This document shows, piece by piece, positions 59,861-60,860 of a stretch of 60,860 nucleotides of DNA. The notes under the pieces were generated by a model. It made no database searches. It had not been told where the DNA came from and worked only from the letters and a program-made list of their open reading frames with translations. Source of the stretch: an uncultured Clostridium sp. (lineage in GTDB: Bacteria; Bacillota; Clostridia; Lachnospirales; Lachnospiraceae). Location of the stretch: positions 1 to 60,860 of the forward strand of contig CABVBU010000015.1 in assembly GCA_902496665.1 (NCBI GenBank), written 5' to 3'. Position 1 is the first letter of the stretch. Every line of letters begins with the position of its first letter. Position numbers and translations under genes: made by a program.

Positions 59861-60649
59861 TCATGGGCGGACCTCTGCGGGCGGATAGAAAGCAAACGCA
59901 CTGGATGATCCCCTGGAGACCAGCTGGATCGTCATCTGGAAGATATCCGGCCGCATGGTGGTCTCACAGTATTCCACCACTTTTCCATTTCCGGAAGCGG
60001 TACGCTTTAAGAGCAGGAGAGGGACGCCGATATCGGCCTGAAGGAACTGGGATTCCATAAATCCGGCATTGATCGTGTCAATCGTCTCCTCGATCTGGTC
60101 CACCAGAATACCGAAATGTTTGTTCAGAAAACCGTACAAATCGGTCAAAAGTTCACCTTTAGAGGAGAGATCAGGAAAAGTTACGGGAGAGAGATAGTTT
60201 ACCATATACCCAAAGGGAACACCGTCGGCCAACTGAAGTCTCTGAAGACGGTAGATTTCGTATCCCACCGGGACACCAAGAACCTTTGCGGCGGAAGGCG
60301 GAGCCGGGACCAGATCAAAAACGGCTTTTGTGTTGTGGACTTCCCCGTCCCCGTCCGTAAGATAGTGGACATGAACGGAGGTCTCCGCATCTGGAAGATT
60401 ATATTTTTTTCCTGTGACAGTCTTCTGTTCCATTGAGGTGATCCGTGTTCCGGATCCCTGTCTGACATCCACCAGACCCTGTTCCCTGAGGAGCTGGACC
60501 GCATGGCGGATCGTAGTTTTGCTGGCGTTGAACTGTTCCATCAGCTCATTTTCCGTGGGAAGGAAGGAACCGGGGAGATACTGATTGTTCAAGATCGCCA
60601 GACGGAGATCAGAATAGATCTCGATATATCTTGGTACCTTTGCGCACAT
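59861..60649 (-). CDS. GntR-family regulator with UTRA ligand domain
   Basis: 262 residues. N-terminal GntR winged helix (YIEIYSDLRLAILNNQYLPGSFLPTENELMEQFNASKTTIRHAVQLLREQGLV), then a UTRA domain of the chorismate-lyase fold (YEIYRLQRLQLADGVPFGYMVNYLS, LLLLKRTASGNGKVVEYCETTMRPDIFQMTI). UTRA proteins usually repress and are released by a small pathway molecule. AAAGGA before ATG 60649; a 38-codon upstream extension crosses the promoter and operators. It shares an operator motif with the esterase gene, so it probably controls itself and the esterase. Confidence 0.9.
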   Translation of the reverse strand: MCAKVPRYIEIYSDLRLAILNNQYLPGSFLPTENELMEQFNASKTTIRHAVQLLREQGLVDVRQGSGTRITSMEQKTVTGKKYNLPDAETSVHVHYLTDGDGEVHNTKAVFDLVPAPPSAAKVLGVPVGYEIYRLQRLQLADGVPFGYMVNYLSPVTFPDLSSKGELLTDLYGFLNKHFGILVDQIEETIDTINAGFMESQFLQADIGVPLLLLKRTASGNGKVVEYCETTMRPDIFQMTIQLVSRGSSSAFAFYPPAEVRP

Positions 60650-60706
60650 AATAAAATCCTTTCCATATTGTTCTTGTAAGGGAAATGATAAAACATATTT
60701 AAAATC

Positions 60707-60736
60707 ATATCTAAAAGAATAACAATTTAGATACAT
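60707..60736 (-). promoter_or_regulatory. Operator of the GntR-UTRA gene
   Basis: TATCTAAA (60708-60715) and TTTAGATA (60726-60733) form an inverted repeat with a 10-base centre, just downstream of the -10. The 12-mer at 60707-60718 is the same as in the esterase operator. Confidence 0.7.
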
Positions 60737-60763
60737 TGTACCTTCTGCACAAAAAAAAATCAA
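60735..60763 (-). promoter_or_regulatory. Promoter of the GntR-UTRA gene
   Basis: On the minus strand TTGATT (60758-60763), a 17-base spacer and TACAAT (60735-60740). Confidence 0.7.
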
Positions 60764-60822
60764 TAGAGAAGACGATATAAATTTCCTTACATATTAAATG
60801 TGTGAAATCAGAATCATAAAAA

Positions 60823-60835
60823 CTAACACTGTTTG
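60823..60835 (+). promoter_or_regulatory. CTAACA-N-TGTTTG site near the right edge
   Basis: CTAACACTGTTTG, followed by TCTAAAATG, resembles the lysR-promoter site (inverse strand) and the transporter palindrome. It probably belongs to a gene beyond the window. Confidence 0.45.
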
Positions 60836-60860
60836 TCTAAAATGCACAGAAAACTTAAAG

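Overview
The window looks like a chromosomal segment of an anaerobic Firmicute of the Clostridia, most likely a Lachnospiraceae gut-type organism. This rests on gene content rather than a database search: AGGAGG ribosome binding sites, a T-box on pheST, an infC-rpmI-rplT leader, a secG-rnr-smpB-ssrA cluster, an Etf-linked lactate dehydrogenase operon, and a type IV pilus locus with no secretin. No prophage, CRISPR array or intact insertion sequence was seen.

Layout. 1-8640: the end of an M20 amidohydrolase, thrH, an FCD-type GntR regulator, and an operon of LarA-type racemase, GlcD-type FAD lactate dehydrogenase, acyl-CoA dehydrogenase, EtfB and EtfA. Two near-identical ATTGGT-N3-ACCAAT operators lie in the operon leader. 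8640-16080: housekeeping genes (PBP1A, YigZ, TypA, DUF523, methylglyoxal synthase). 16310-20264: T-box, a run of strong stem-loops, and pheST. 20400-35992: a complete monoderm type IV pilus operon (pilB, pilT, pilC, three tandem pilins, pilD, pilM/N/O-like genes, three minor pseudopilins) ending in a 1561-residue prepilin that probably acts as tip adhesin. 36002-40031: secG, rnr, smpB and tmRNA (trans-translation and RNA quality control). 40160-45000: small unknown genes, an AEC transporter, two YcxB-like proteins and a DUF1540 protein. 45171-46583: infC (AUU start), rpmI and rplT behind an attenuated leader. 46775-48265: three tRNA-Leu genes, two of them in a 204-bp direct duplication that abuts a 5'-truncated Rpn-family nuclease.

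48400-60860 is the most unusual part, a catabolic island. It holds a second, divergent LarA-family protein that keeps the His/Lys/His nickel-pincer spacing, a UGSC-type CxxC-motif protein fused to a second large domain, a LysR regulator, a DASS/SLC13 organic-anion transporter, a beta-propeller lactonase, a UbiD-UbiX-LpdD-like decarboxylase set, a type-B carboxylesterase and a GntR-UTRA repressor. Recurrent operator-like motifs tie several promoters together. The gene set suggests uptake and breakdown of an esterified or lactonised (probably aromatic or hydroxy) organic acid. The substrate cannot be read from the sequence.

Two LarA-family proteins in one window imply that the cell makes the nickel-pincer nucleotide cofactor elsewhere, because larB, larC and larE are not here.
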